From Tissierellia bacterium (GTDB lineage: Bacteria > Bacillota_A > Clostridia > Tissierellales > Peptoniphilaceae), in the NCBI GenBank assembly GCA_012513395.1, contig JAAZCH010000384.1:1-5539 (forward strand): a stretch of DNA of 5,539 nt, in the 5' to 3' direction. The translations under genes were made by a program, and so were the position numbers. Positions 1-5,364 of this stretch are shown here, in pieces (position 1 is the stretch's first letter; each line of letters begins with the position of its first letter). The notes under the pieces are model-generated. The model ran no database searches. It saw nothing but the letters and a program-made list of their open reading frames with translations, and was not told the origin of the DNA.

Positions 1-291
1 GTCAATGTAATTAAGCATTCAGCTATTGCAACTGATAATAATACTAAAATAATGTCTAAGGTTAGTAAAGTAATTGAAAACACTGAGGATATGCACGTTC
101 AGATGGAGTCTAAAATGGATTTGCAACATAAAGAAACTGATGAAAAGATGAATTCTATTTTGGAACAGATTAAATCTCTATCCCAAATTATTGAAACAAA
201 TGAGAAAGCTGATGATGATTTCAAGAGGGTTATCATGAAGGAGATTAACAAGTTGAAGGTAGATTTTGAGGAGTTGAAAAGAACTCAATAG
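1..291 (+). CDS. Phage coiled-coil protein of unknown function, 5' end outside window
   Basis: The reading frame is open from the first base to the TAG at 289-291, giving 96 visible residues. The first in-frame ATG (position 52) has no Shine-Dalgarno sequence before it, only AT-rich sequence, so the true start is probably left of the window and this is a 5'-truncated view of a longer gene. The visible part is very polar, rich in Lys, Glu and Asp, with regularly spaced Ile, Leu, Met and Val from about residue 45 to the end, as in a long alpha-helical coiled coil. It has no membrane segment, cysteine cluster or enzymatic motif. The stop codon overlaps the ribosome binding site of the lysin gene, so the two are surely co-transcribed and probably translationally coupled. 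Position before lysin and holin suggests a tail, baseplate or lysis-associated phage protein, but I do not recognise the family. Confidence 0.7.
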   Translation, partial: VNVIKHSAIATDNNTKIMSKVSKVIENTEDMHVQMESKMDLQHKETDEKMNSILEQIKSLSQIIETNEKADDDFKRVIMKEINKLKVDFEELKRTQ

Positions 292-298
292 GAGGTGA
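290..298 (+). promoter_or_regulatory. Strong ribosome binding site that sets the lysin start at TTG 304
   Basis: AGGAGGTGA matches the 16S rRNA anti-Shine-Dalgarno almost perfectly. AGGAGG ends 8 bases before TTG 304, the usual spacing. The GTG at 295 lies inside the site itself and cannot be the start it serves. Confidence 0.8.
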
Positions 299-303
299 TT
301 GTT

Positions 304-843
304 TTGTCCAAATTTAATGTTATTTACACTAGAACTGAAGATAAGAAACTAACTCTTACTGAGCGAACGATTATCTCTAATAATGCTAAGGCTGATGTTT
401 TTGTTAGTATTCATTGCAATGCTTTTGATGGTGCTGCTAAGGGTCTTGAAACTTTTCACTATCCAACTAGTACAAAGGGTAAAGAATTGGCAAATGATAT
501 TCAAAATGCAATTTTAGATGCTGGTCTTTATACTGTAAATAGAGGTGTTAAAAATGCTAAGTTTACGGTTATAACGAAGACAAATGCTCCTGCTGCGTTG
601 GTGGAATTGGCATTTATTGACAATAAAGATGATTCTAAGTTGTTAGTAGATAAACAAGATGAGTTTGCTAAGGCAATTGCGGGTGGAATTAAGAAATATA
701 TTGGTAAAAGTATTAGTAAAGATTTAGATACTATCGTTTTGGATGCTGGTCATGGGGGAAGTGATCCAGGGGCGCGTGGAAATGGCTTACTGGAAAAAGA
801 TATTAATCTTGCAGTAGCTTTAAAGTTGGGAAAACTCCTAGGA
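304..843 (+). other. Permuted amidase module within the lysin
   Basis: Codons 1-134 encode the second part of an Amidase_3 fold and codons 142-180 its first part. They are joined by a short linker (residues 135-141). In ordinary family members the KLGKLL helix runs through a short loop into the strand that here forms the protein's N terminus (KFNVIYTRT). The cut therefore falls in a surface loop, and the old N and C termini are bridged by the linker. Confidence 0.75.
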
Positions 844-1494
844 GGTGAAAAAGTAGAAAAGCCTACCACTCCAAGCAGACGAAGCAGATATTTTGAAGTG
901 GCAGGACTACAAGTTATAGAGACCGATCCGCATAATATTTATATTGCTAGTATGGGTGGAAAAACTCTTAGACAACTAGGAACATACGGAATCAACGGCA
1001 CTTTCTTTGACACACGTAGACCACAATCTTTAAATAGTTGCTGGCTAATTGCAGTAAATAACGGCGTGGCCTTGTCCGGAAATGCAAAGTTTAATGGCTG
1101 GCAACAACCACCGCGTGGCACTATGTATTTTGACGGAGTTAACGTAAAGGTTAAAAGAGTTAAGTCAGTAGTTGAGCTTCCAAGTAGTACAGTTTGGGCC
1201 ATTGGCGGGGGAAGCTTAATACCGCATTATATTCCAAAAGAAGAAAATTGGGATTCAAGCGTAATTTACAGTACGAATAGAACAGGGATTGCTTATAAAG
1301 GCGATACTGTTTTTTTAATTGTGGCAAAGAATATGAGCATGGAAGAATTTAAAAATAAAATTTTCATACATTTAAAAGTTGATGGTGCTATTTTTCTTGA
1401 TGGTGGACAAAGTACGCAGATGAATTACGTTGGAAATAAAGGCATTAGCTCTACAAGGGGCTTAAATAATTTAATAGGAATAAGGAGCGTATAA
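304..1494 (+). CDS. Phage endolysin: circularly permuted Amidase_3 domain fused to a phosphodiester glycosidase domain
   Basis: This 396-residue protein is predicted to cut peptidoglycan. Residues 4-134 match the C-terminal part of zinc N-acetylmuramoyl-L-alanine amidases (Amidase_3): NVIYTRT, LTERT, SIHCNAF with zinc ligand His37, and VELAFIDN with catalytic Glu101. The N-terminal part of the same fold comes after it: VLDAGHGGSDPGARG (zinc ligand His150), then LLEKDINLAVALKLGKLL (zinc ligand Glu164). The order is thus swapped relative to the family, but nothing essential is missing. After a Pro/Ser/Arg linker (about 185-195), residues 196-396 resemble the NAGPA/DUF2233 phosphodiester glycosidase family: GINGTFFD at 229-236, IGGGSLIP at 300-307, RTGIAY at 326-331 and LDGGQSTQM at 365-373. 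No signal peptide is visible, so export would depend on the holin encoded one base downstream. Start TTG 304 is chosen for its ribosome binding site. Domain assignments come from motifs; activity is inferred. Confidence 0.85.
   Translation: MSKFNVIYTRTEDKKLTLTERTIISNNAKADVFVSIHCNAFDGAAKGLETFHYPTSTKGKELANDIQNAILDAGLYTVNRGVKNAKFTVITKTNAPAALVELAFIDNKDDSKLLVDKQDEFAKAIAGGIKKYIGKSISKDLDTIVLDAGHGGSDPGARGNGLLEKDINLAVALKLGKLLGGEKVEKPTTPSRRSRYFEVAGLQVIETDPHNIYIASMGGKTLRQLGTYGINGTFFDTRRPQSLNSCWLIAVNNGVALSGNAKFNGWQQPPRGTMYFDGVNVKVKRVKSVVELPSSTVWAIGGGSLIPHYIPKEENWDSSVIYSTNRTGIAYKGDTVFLIVAKNMSMEEFKNKIFIHLKVDGAIFLDGGQSTQMNYVGNKGISSTRGLNNLIGIRSV
1482..1487 (+). promoter_or_regulatory. Holin ribosome binding site inside the end of the lysin gene
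   Basis: AAGGAG lies 8 bases before ATG 1496 and overlaps the last codons of the lysin. This supports tight co-expression of the lysis pair. Confidence 0.7.
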
Positions 1495-1495
1495 A

Positions 1496-1879
1496 ATGAA
1501 TGAATATTTTGAAATGATTTTAATGTTGTTGGCTGTAGTCACTACTGTTGTAGTGATTTTTTTAATTCCTTACTATAAGTCTAGGACTACAAAGGAGCAA
1601 AGACAAGCTCACAGAGAACAGGTTGAAACTTATGCTAAGAATTTGGAAATATTTTTAGTACAAGTAGATAATTTGGTTAGAGCTTTGGAGCAGCAAATTA
1701 AAAGTACAAAGGCTGGATCTATAAAATTTGAAGAAGTTAGAACAAGACTTACTAAAAGATATGAAGATTTAATTGCTGAACTTGGTTTAACTCAAACTGA
1801 AATTGATGATTTTATAGAAGCTGTAGTTTTTGACATGAACCAGCATAAAAATGATATTGAAAAAGCTTTGGAGGAGTAG
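1496..1879 (+). CDS. LLH-type phage holin
   Basis: This 127-residue protein has one hydrophobic segment at residues 5-27, directly followed by a basic stretch (KSRTTKEQRQAHREQ) and then a long charged helical region. The C-terminal half, with VRALEQQIKS, a Gly-containing turn, RLTKRYEDLI, GLTQTEIDDFIEAVV and a closing helix, resembles the LL-H holin family (Phage_holin_6_1), whose length is similar. Such proteins collect in the cytoplasmic membrane and open it so the lysin can reach the wall. It begins one base after the lysin stop, with AAGGAG before the ATG, and ends in the transcription terminator. Lysin before holin is the reverse of the order in many phages but is found in some. The family call rests on pattern and context; an anchored coiled-coil phage protein is the alternative. 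Confidence 0.75.
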   Translation: MNEYFEMILMLLAVVTTVVVIFLIPYYKSRTTKEQRQAHREQVETYAKNLEIFLVQVDNLVRALEQQIKSTKAGSIKFEEVRTRLTKRYEDLIAELGLTQTEIDDFIEAVVFDMNQHKNDIEKALEE

Positions 1880-1901
1880 ATTAATTTCTACTCCTTTTTT
1901 T
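1872..1901 (+). terminator. Rho-independent terminator of the phage lysis cassette
   Basis: A 9-bp perfect stem, AGGAGTAGA at 1872-1880 and TCTACTCCT at 1887-1895, encloses a 6-base loop and is followed by an unbroken T run through 1901. The holin stop codon TAG lies inside the left arm. Confidence 0.92.
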
Positions 1902-1991
1902 GTTGATTTTTAGAGGTGCTATGGCATGTCTTTGAGGTTTAAAGCCGTTTAAATAGATTTTATGAAGTCATATTTTTCAGCCATAAATAGA

Positions 1992-2018
1992 GAAAAACCA
2001 GTGAACTTAATCACTGGT
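1992..2018 (-). terminator. Terminator for the tRNA-Leu transcript
   Basis: Read on the minus strand, ACCAGTGA (2018-2011), a 6-base loop and TCACTGGT (2004-1997) form a perfect 8-bp stem followed by TTTTT. It lies about 75 bases beyond the 3' end of the tRNA and so would end its transcript. The outer sequences AGAGA (1990-1994) and TCTCT (2035-2039) can extend the structure. Confidence 0.75.
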
Positions 2019-2052
2019 ATAAAATCTCTTTTAATTCTTGTTTTGTTAATTT

Positions 2053-2083
2053 GATACATACATTCCAAAGAACTGTTTGTATC
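2053..2083. repeat. Imperfect inverted repeat beside the tRNA-Leu 3' end
   Basis: GATACATACA (2053-2062) pairs with TGTTTGTATC (2074-2083) with one mismatch, around an 11-base loop. No T run follows on either strand, so it is not a good terminator. It could be a processing hairpin or part of a phage attachment region; the function is unknown. Confidence 0.4.
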
Positions 2084-2091
2084 TCCTTGAA

Positions 2092-2178
2092 TGGTGCCAC
2101 CAGTGGGACTCGAACCCACACACCCTTGCGGATAACAGATTTTGAGTCTGTCTCGTCTGCCAGTTCCGACACGGTGGC
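2092..2178 (-). tRNA. tRNA-Leu, anticodon CAA
   Basis: On the minus strand this is a complete 87-nt class II tRNA. The acceptor GCCACCG pairs with TGGTGGC (one G-U at the base), followed by discriminator A and an encoded CCA. The D arm has TCG/CGA and the GAACTGGCAGA loop. Anticodon stem ACAGA/TCTGT carries loop CTCAAAA, giving anticodon CAA, which reads UUG. A long variable arm (TATCC, GCAA, GGGTGT) and T arm GTGGG/CCCAC with TTCGAGT complete it. Its 3' end points to the phage genes, which makes it a candidate integration target. Confidence 0.95.
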
Positions 2179-2192
2179 TTAAATGCAGTAAT

Positions 2193-2224
2193 AGTATATT
2201 AACATAATGATTACATTAAATCAA
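2193..2224 (-). promoter_or_regulatory. Possible tRNA-Leu promoter
   Basis: On the minus strand, TTGATT (2224-2219) is followed after 17 bases by TAATAT (2201-2196); TATACT (2198-2193) overlaps it with a longer, 20-base gap. The elements end 14 bases or more before the tRNA. The match is moderate and rests partly on position in AT-rich sequence. Confidence 0.4.
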
Positions 2225-2335
2225 TAAAAAATTTTCATAAAAACATTCTTCCTCCCATCCACAAGTGATTTTAGATGAAAAAACAGGGCATATATAGATT
2301 GTATCAATTAGAAAATATTCACGAGGAGTGATGAA

Positions 2336-2587
2336 ATGAATAAAAATATTTTTGAAGGCAAGTGGGACCAAGTTAGGGGACTTGCTAAAGAAACTTGGGG
2401 AAAACTAACTGATGACGATTTAGAAAGAGCGAAGGGTAGTGCTATTAAGTTTAAAGGTATGTTGCAAGAAAAACTAGGCTATACGGAGCAACAGGCAGAT
2501 GGCGCTATAAAAGATTTATTAGATAAAGTAGGAGCTGACAGTATTAAAAAAGAAGCTTCTAAGATTGTTGATAAAATTAAAAAATAA
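2336..2587 (+). CDS. CsbD-like stress-response protein
   Basis: The 83-residue product carries the CsbD pattern: NIFEGKWDQVRGLAKETWGKLTDDD over residues 4-28, then ERAKGSAIKFKGMLQEKLGYT and a QADGAIKDLLDKV helix. Typical members have about 60-70 residues, so the Lys-rich C-terminal helix (from about 66) is a modest extension. CsbD proteins are small, acidic/basic helical cytoplasmic proteins induced by general stress in Bacillus and many other bacteria; their molecular role is unknown. The start is set by GAGGAG at 2323-2328, seven bases before ATG. A strong terminator 10 bases after the stop makes it a single-gene unit. The promoter should lie between 2225 and 2322, but no clear match is visible there. 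The family call is firm, the function is not. Confidence 0.9.
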   Translation: MNKNIFEGKWDQVRGLAKETWGKLTDDDLERAKGSAIKFKGMLQEKLGYTEQQADGAIKDLLDKVGADSIKKEASKIVDKIKK

Positions 2588-2597
2588 AATTTCGGAT

Positions 2598-2636
2598 AAA
2601 GTGCTGAATATATTTGCCATTCAGCACTTTATTATT
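2598..2636 (+). terminator. Terminator after the CsbD-like gene
   Basis: A perfect 12-bp stem, AAAGTGCTGAAT (2598-2609) and ATTCAGCACTTT (2619-2630), encloses a 9-base loop. The tail (TTTATTATT) is T-rich but interrupted by A, so some read-through is possible. Confidence 0.82.
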
Positions 2637-2655
2637 ATATGCAAAGAGGTGTATA

Positions 2656-2934
2656 GTGAATAAAGTATATGAATTTGACGCAATAATTATAAAACACCCT
2701 GACATGGACGCAGCTTATATAGAAATACCCTTTGATGTAAAAGAAGAATTTGGGAAAGGAAGAGTACTTGTCCACGCTACATTTGATGGTGAACCATATG
2801 ACGGGCAAGTAGTAAAAATGAAAACACCGAATCATATAATAGGAGTGCGAAAAGATATAAGAGCTAAAATCGGTAAACAAGCAGGGGATTTTATTCATGT
2901 AACTTTAACTGAGAGATACAAAGATAATAAATAG
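2656..2934 (+). CDS. DUF1905 family protein
   Basis: This 92-residue cytoplasmic protein matches the DUF1905 pattern over its whole length: [20 protein letters not shown] near the start, [21 protein letters not shown] in the middle, then [19 protein letters not shown] and GDFIHVTL. The family is a small beta-barrel-like domain, often found alone or next to a bacteriocin-protection (YdeI/OmpD) domain; its activity is unknown. The start is GTG 2656, with AGAGGTG at 2645-2651. A longer in-frame opening reaches back to 2614, but that would begin inside the loop of the preceding terminator and add residues foreign to the family. The next gene begins 20 bases downstream, so the two are probably co-transcribed. 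Only 26 bases separate this start from the terminator hairpin, leaving little room for a separate promoter. Confidence 0.85.
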   Translation: MNKVYEFDAIIIKHPDMDAAYIEIPFDVKEEFGKGRVLVHATFDGEPYDGQVVKMKTPNHIIGVRKDIRAKIGKQAGDFIHVTLTERYKDNK

Positions 2935-2954
2935 TTTTTATTTAGAGGTCAGTT

Positions 2955-3290
2955 ATGTTAAAAATAAATGATTTATTTGCACTAATTTTAGAAATGTTAT
3001 CCTTAATTATTTTAGTAACGTGGGCCTATGCTATTCCAAATGTTATGTGGAAGAAGTTAATACTAGCACTTATAGTGTTGCTAATATTCTCTGGGTTTTG
3101 GGGTGCGTTTTTTTCGCCAAAAGCTATATATCCAATAAATGGAGTGAAAAATTGGTTTTTGAAATTTATAATTTTATTTATACCGTATTTGAGATTTGTG
3201 AACTCTAAACGTCATTTTGTTTTTTTAGGTGGTTTGTTAATAATTGTGAATTTGTTTATTCAAGGATATTTTGGAAGAGAAGATTGGTAA
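2955..3290 (+). CDS. YrdB family (DUF2568) small membrane protein
   Basis: This 111-residue, highly hydrophobic protein has about four predicted membrane helices, near residues 8-27, 34-53, 65-80 and 88-105. The motif SGFWGAFFSPKA at residues 46-57, at the end of the second helix, is the signature of the YrdB/DUF2568 family, whose members have a similar size. The family's role is unknown. The start ATG has AGAGGTC at 2944-2950 upstream. It lies 20 bases after the DUF1905 gene and ends just before the hairpin at 3299-3324, so it is the last gene of the plus-strand unit. Confidence 0.8.
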   Translation: MLKINDLFALILEMLSLIILVTWAYAIPNVMWKKLILALIVLLIFSGFWGAFFSPKAIYPINGVKNWFLKFIILFIPYLRFVNSKRHFVFLGGLLIIVNLFIQGYFGREDW

Positions 3291-3292
3291 GT

Positions 3293-3324
3293 TTTAAAAA
3301 GGAGCCTTCAATTGAGGGCTCCTT
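3293..3324. terminator. Bidirectional terminator between yrdB-like gene and folC
   Basis: AAGGAGCCTTCAA and TTGAGGGCTCCTT form an almost continuous inverted repeat at 3299-3324 (one G-U). In a real hairpin the centre would be a 4- to 6-base loop. On the minus strand the stem is followed by TTTTT, a good signal for the end of the fol operon, 16 bases after the folC stop. On the plus strand AAAAATTTTT follows, a weaker tail for the yrdB-like unit. Confidence 0.85.
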
Positions 3325-3339
3325 AAAAATTTTTGAATT

Positions 3340-4608
3340 TTATTTGATAAAGTAAGATCTGATGTCTCCTGACATATATAGTGAGCCAAAGGCTATTATT
3401 ACATCATCAGGACTCGCTTCGTCTAGGGCTTTTTTAATTCCATTACTTACACTTTCGCCTTCCACTACATCGACATTATATCTTTCGTGTAAAAGGACTC
3501 CTAAATCATGGTATTTAAAAGCTCTTGGATTATTTGGTTCTACTACTACAAATTTTTCTGCATAAGGAGCTATCATATCGTACATCTTATCAAACTCTTT
3601 ATCAGCCATTACACCAGTTATGAAAGTAATCTTTTTGCCTTTAAAATACTTTTCAATATTATTTGCTAAAGTGATTACGCCTTGGGGGTTGTGAGCTCCA
3701 TCTACTATAAAAATTGGATTTTCATTTAGAACTTCAAATCTTCCTGGCCATTTAACATTTTCCAAACCTTCGTAAAGATCTTCTTTTGATATATCCCAAC
3801 CCTTATCTCGCAACACCTCAACTGTTTCTATAACTGTTGCAGCGTTATTTAATTGATGATCTCCCAAGAGGGCCAATTTAATATTTTTGTATTCTTTATA
3901 GTTGAAGCTTTGATTTTTTAAGCTTATCTCTAAAGGCTCAATTTTATTGAAATCAGCTATGTGAAGTCTTGAGGATTTTTCATCAGAAACTTTTTTAATT
4001 ACATCTACAATTATTTTGTCTTGGTCGTATATAACTATGTCACAATCTTCTTTAATAATACCTGCTTTTTCCCAAGCTATTTCTTCAATATTTTCTCCTA
4101 ACTCTTTTGTATGGTCCAATCCAATGGCAGTTATTACTGCTACTTCAGGAGAGTGGATAATATTTGTAGAATCCAATCTACCGCCCAATCCTACCTCTAA
4201 GACTACTATGTCGCATTTAACTTCATAGAAATACATAAACCCAAGGGCAGTTACTATTTCAAATTCGGTAGGCTTATTGTCCATCTTGTCCAATGCTTCT
4301 TTTAATCTTTCTACTGATTGGATTAAAAATTCGTCGGGAACATTTTCGCCGTTTACTTGAATTCTCTCATTGAATTTATTAATAAAAGGAGAGGTGTATA
4401 GTCCTGTCTTGTATCCAGCTTTTGTCAATATGGATGATAGCATTGATGCTGTTGAGCCTTTTCCATTTGTACCTGCAATATGGATGTATTTAAGTTCGTC
4501 TTGTGGATTGCCTAGCAAGTCCATTAATACTTCAATGTTAGAAAGTCCTAATTTACTTCCTTTCCATTGAGTTTGGTGAATAAAATCCATTGCTTCATTA
4601 ATATTCAT
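3340..4608 (-). CDS. folC: Folylpolyglutamate synthase / dihydrofolate synthase
   Basis: FolC adds glutamate residues to folates using ATP, which retains them in the cytoplasm; many bacterial forms also make dihydrofolate from dihydropteroate. The 422-residue length is typical. Visible Mur-ligase-like signatures are LGLSNIEVLMDLLGNP (20-35), the ATP-binding P-loop GTNGKGS (46-52), YTSPFI (71-76) and ERI (81-83), EVGLGGRLDSTN (138-149), DHTKELG (165-171) and WEKAGIIK (178-185), whose Lys180 is the lysine usually carbamylated in this family. The C-terminal domain has WPGRFEV and DGAHNP and closes with FGSLY. ATG 4608 is preceded by AGGAGATG at 8 bases. It starts 17 bases after the folT stop on the same strand, so it shares the riboswitch-controlled transcript. 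Being paired with a folate importer, its main role here is probably polyglutamylation of imported folate. Confidence 0.96.
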   Translation of the reverse strand: MNINEAMDFIHQTQWKGSKLGLSNIEVLMDLLGNPQDELKYIHIAGTNGKGSTASMLSSILTKAGYKTGLYTSPFINKFNERIQVNGENVPDEFLIQSVERLKEALDKMDNKPTEFEIVTALGFMYFYEVKCDIVVLEVGLGGRLDSTNIIHSPEVAVITAIGLDHTKELGENIEEIAWEKAGIIKEDCDIVIYDQDKIIVDVIKKVSDEKSSRLHIADFNKIEPLEISLKNQSFNYKEYKNIKLALLGDHQLNNAATVIETVEVLRDKGWDISKEDLYEGLENVKWPGRFEVLNENPIFIVDGAHNPQGVITLANNIEKYFKGKKITFITGVMADKEFDKMYDMIAPYAEKFVVVEPNNPRAFKYHDLGVLLHERYNVDVVEGESVSNGIKKALDEASPDDVIIAFGSLYMSGDIRSYFIK

Positions 4609-4625
4609 AGCTTCATCTCCTAATA

Positions 4626-5147
4626 TTATGCCATCAAAATTTTTGCTGCTGATTTGTTTAATATGCTAATTACGGCAATTTGAACTGGCACAAGAATTGC
4701 AGTTTGGAATATCCTAGTTGCAAGAAGTTCTTTATAAGGTGCTCCATATAAAACCGAAATCCAATAACTATTTAATAGTAAACTGAATATAAGTTGGTTT
4801 ATTAATACTCCTGTGATGATTCGAGAAGTAGTTCGTTTTTCATATAAGAAAATGCCGTGTGTAATGCCCATTAAAAACGCAGTAAATGTAAAACCAGGAA
4901 AATACTGACCAATAGGAAACAACATAGCTCCTATGAAATCCCCTAAAGCTGCTACTGTTCCAGCTTTAATGGGTCCTAATCTTATCGCTGCTATTACTAC
5001 TGGAACAAAAGCAAAACCGATTTTTAAATTCCATAACGAGATAGATAAAAAACGAGATAATACTACTTCAGTTGCTATTAATACCCCCATTAATGCAATG
5101 TCTTTGGTACTAAACTTAAAACTTTCTTTCAAATTTCTTTCTTTCAT
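4626..5147 (-). CDS. folT: Folate-specific S component of an ECF transporter (FolT)
   Basis: This 173-residue integral membrane protein binds folate and works with the shared ECF module (EcfT and two EcfA ATPases, encoded elsewhere) to import it. About six membrane helices are visible. Signatures of the FolT family are LSRFLSI (30-36), KIGFAFVPVVIAA (42-54), LGPIKAGTVAALGDFIGAM (57-75), and FPIGQYFPGFTFTAFLMG, followed by LLNSYWISVLYG in the C-terminal half. ATG 5147 is preceded by AAAGGAG seven bases away. It is first in the operon, directly under the tetrahydrofolate riboswitch and upstream of folC, which confirms the substrate better than sequence alone would, since S components share a fold across vitamins. 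Confidence 0.94.
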   Translation of the reverse strand: MKERNLKESFKFSTKDIALMGVLIATEVVLSRFLSISLWNLKIGFAFVPVVIAAIRLGPIKAGTVAALGDFIGAMLFPIGQYFPGFTFTAFLMGITHGIFLYEKRTTSRIITGVLINQLIFSLLLNSYWISVLYGAPYKELLATRIFQTAILVPVQIAVISILNKSAAKILMA

Positions 5148-5186
5148 AAATTTCTCCTTTCATATTTTTAATACAAAAGAAGCTTT
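5148..5186 (-). promoter_or_regulatory. Proposed expression platform of the THF riboswitch
   Basis: The stretch AAAGCTTCT (minus strand, 5186-5178) is perfectly complementary to AGAAGCTTT inside the aptamer (5230-5222). The overlapping TTCTTTT can instead pair with AGGAGAA, the folT ribosome binding site, using two G-U pairs. Inferred model: a folate-stabilised aptamer keeps its AAGCT hairpin, freeing the downstream stretch to mask the ribosome binding site; without folate, the two complementary stretches pair and leave the site open. Confidence 0.5.
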
Positions 5187-5188
5187 CA

Positions 5189-5286
5189 ATTAGCGGATGC
5201 AAAACAGTATCGCAAGCTCAAAAAGCTTCTCGCCCGAAGACAACTTCCCATCCTCCGGTACTTAACGCACTAGTTTCTACTCTAAT
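5189..5286 (-). promoter_or_regulatory. Tetrahydrofolate (THF) riboswitch controlling folT-folC
   Basis: The minus-strand leader fits the THF-I aptamer. P1 is ATTAG (5286-5282) with CTAAT (5193-5189). It is followed by the conserved AGAGTAG, then P2 AAAC-AGU (one bulged U) with ACTGTTT, the conserved GCGTTAAGT junction, P3 CCGGAG/CTTCGG closing the loop GATGGGAAGTTGT, a small AAGCT/AGCTT hairpin, and the conserved GCATCCGC just before the 3' strand of P1. Members of this class bind reduced folates and lower expression of folate uptake and synthesis genes, which matches the genes downstream. Coordinates are set by P1. Confidence 0.93.
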
Positions 5287-5335
5287 AAAATTTTAATATT
5301 TCATTATTTTGATTTACAATAATACATTACGTTAT

Positions 5336-5364
5336 ATTATACCCATATATTATATCTTTGCCAG
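5336..5364 (-). promoter_or_regulatory. Promoter of the folT-folC operon
   Basis: On the minus strand, CTGGCA (5364-5359; 4 of 6 to TTGACA) is followed after exactly 17 bases by a perfect TATAAT (5341-5336). Transcription would start near 5329, giving a leader of about 180 bases that contains the whole riboswitch. Confidence 0.65.

Noticed and set aside
52..54. ATG at 52 as a true start of the coiled-coil gene
   Set aside because: There is no ribosome binding site upstream, and the frame stays open to the window edge, so the gene probably starts further left.
295..303. GTG at 295 as the lysin start
   Set aside because: It lies within the ribosome binding site AGGAGGTGA; TTG 304 has correct spacing, and the family match begins only after it.
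939..1202. Minus-strand open frame of 87 codons
   Set aside because: It is antisense to the conserved glycosidase domain, has no ribosome binding site and resembles no family.
1938..1951. Tiny open frame after AGAGGTGCT downstream of the holin
   Set aside because: It encodes only a handful of residues before a stop and follows a strong terminator; nothing supports expression.
2258..2293. Sigma-B-like promoter (GATTTT, then GGGCAT) before the CsbD-like gene
   Set aside because: Tempting because CsbD is a sigma-B gene in Bacillus, but the -35 match is poor and sigma-B is absent from most clostridial-type anaerobes.
2614..2641. Promoter TTGCCA-16-TATATG for the DUF1905 gene
   Set aside because: It overlaps the terminator hairpin and would start transcription within or after the gene's ribosome binding site.
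2614..2655. A longer DUF1905 protein starting at 2614
   Set aside because: This start is inside the terminator loop and lacks a ribosome binding site; the added residues do not fit the family.
2635..2898. Minus-strand open frame of 87 codons
   Set aside because: It is antisense to the DUF1905 gene, with a tyrosine-, phenylalanine- and cysteine-rich composition typical of a shadow frame.
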